Assembly (NCBI GenBank): GCA_049347715.1
Contig: CP186339.1
Location: forward strand, 1,860,001 to 1,924,000
Length of the DNA: 64,000 nucleotides
Source of the DNA: Thalassotalea_B piscium_A
GTDB lineage: Bacteria; Pseudomonadota; Gammaproteobacteria; Enterobacterales; Alteromonadaceae
Direction: 5' to 3'
A program made the translations under genes and the position numbers. The notes beneath the pieces are model-generated. The model was not told the DNA's origin. It searched no databases and saw only the letters and a program-made list of their open reading frames with translations. This document shows positions 63,748 to 64,000 of this stretch, piece after piece (the first letter of the stretch is position 1; each line of letters starts with the position of its first letter).

Positions 63748-64000
63748 GTGTCAAATACCTTTGTGAATGGCTTAATGTTTCTCGTAGTGGCTATTATGCG
63801 TGGCTGGAGCGTCCTATATCAGCTAAAGCGCTTTCTGATGTAGTGCTGTTGCGACACATAAAAAAACGTGTTGTTTCATACTAACCGTGGTGCAGAATAT
63901 CAGGCCCATAATGTGCAACATTATTTAAAAAGTCATAGTAAGCTAAAAGGTTGTTTAAACTATTTTTACAATAGACAACAATTGCATTTAAGTTTGGGAT
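63678..64000 (+). pseudogene. IS3 OrfB with internal deletion
   Basis: The first frame gives VKYLCEWLNVSRSGYYAWLERP, the OrfB N-terminus, and stops at 63884 after IKKRVVSY. In another frame FHTNRGAEYQAHNVQHYLK (about 63872-63930), the late FHSDRGxQY segment of the integrase core, follows. Without the usual 60-70 residues between, it goes on to CLNYFYNRQQLHLSLG, the family's C-terminal segment. Most of the DDE core is deleted, so the element cannot encode a working transposase. Confidence 0.88.

Larger units (their letters stand above)
63321..64000 (+). mobile_element. IS3-family element, left end, cut by window edge
   Basis: It starts TGTAGTTCCCCCGTTTTAG, a TG-starting IS3-type end, then orfA and a degraded orfB. 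The right end lies outside the window. The junction is inside attC sequence. Confidence 0.8.

Overview
The window is AT-rich chromosomal DNA of a marine gammaproteobacterium of the order Alteromonadales. Colwellia or a close relative is the best guess. The reasons are the PdsR/PdsS/PdsO proteins, a monomeric NADP isocitrate dehydrogenase of the kind known from Colwellia maris, a TonB-dependent receptor, and E. coli-like gene order in two housekeeping blocks. No ribosomal RNA is present, so the genus is inference.

Layout. 1-4.8 kb: the pdsR-pdsS two-component pair of the 'proteobacterial dedicated sortase' system, the divergent OmpA-family gene pdsO, a substrate-binding-like protein and a relic of a PEP-CTERM sorting tail. 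4.8-9.5 kb: dinG and polB, divergent around a perfect LexA box. 10-12 kb: a DUF922 protein and an AHH nuclease with an overlapping putative immunity gene. 12.1-17.8 kb: a run of unrelated minus-strand genes separated by sequences that I read as decayed integron attC sites. 18-38 kb: a lipoprotein, a class D beta-lactamase, arfA, a TonB receptor, a cupin-PAS-GGDEF protein, dps, katG, aqpZ, rsuA, a serine carboxypeptidase, metY and small membrane proteins. 38-47 kb: aroH, ppsR and ppsA in the E. coli arrangement, a YdiJ-type oxidase and a periplasmic binding protein. 47-57 kb: leucine dehydrogenase, roxA, and rluE-nudJ-mnmA-hflD-purB, which diverge from icd. 57.2-57.7 kb: tRNA-Ser(TGA) followed by three 118-bp repeats that each carry a degenerate tRNA 3' end and a terminator. 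57.7-58.1 kb: a UvrD-like helicase relic with its own LexA box.

58.4 kb to the end: a plus-strand integron cassette array with no integrase in view. Three consecutive cassettes each start with a core-site sequence exactly complementary to the start of their own attC, which is the signature of cassette origin. The cassette genes encode a lipoprotein, a class III nucleotide-cyclase-like protein and a small exported protein. Two nearly identical IS110-family elements sit at the same position of two attC sites (after TAACAA). A degenerate IS3 element is inserted further into the third attC.

The best candidate for something undescribed is this combination: attC-targeting IS110 elements whose 5' non-coding ends contain short matches to both the attC target and the element's own end (possible bridge/seeker RNA guides), a possible signalling cyclase carried as a cassette, and a second decayed cassette array 41 kb away with attC sites of the same type.
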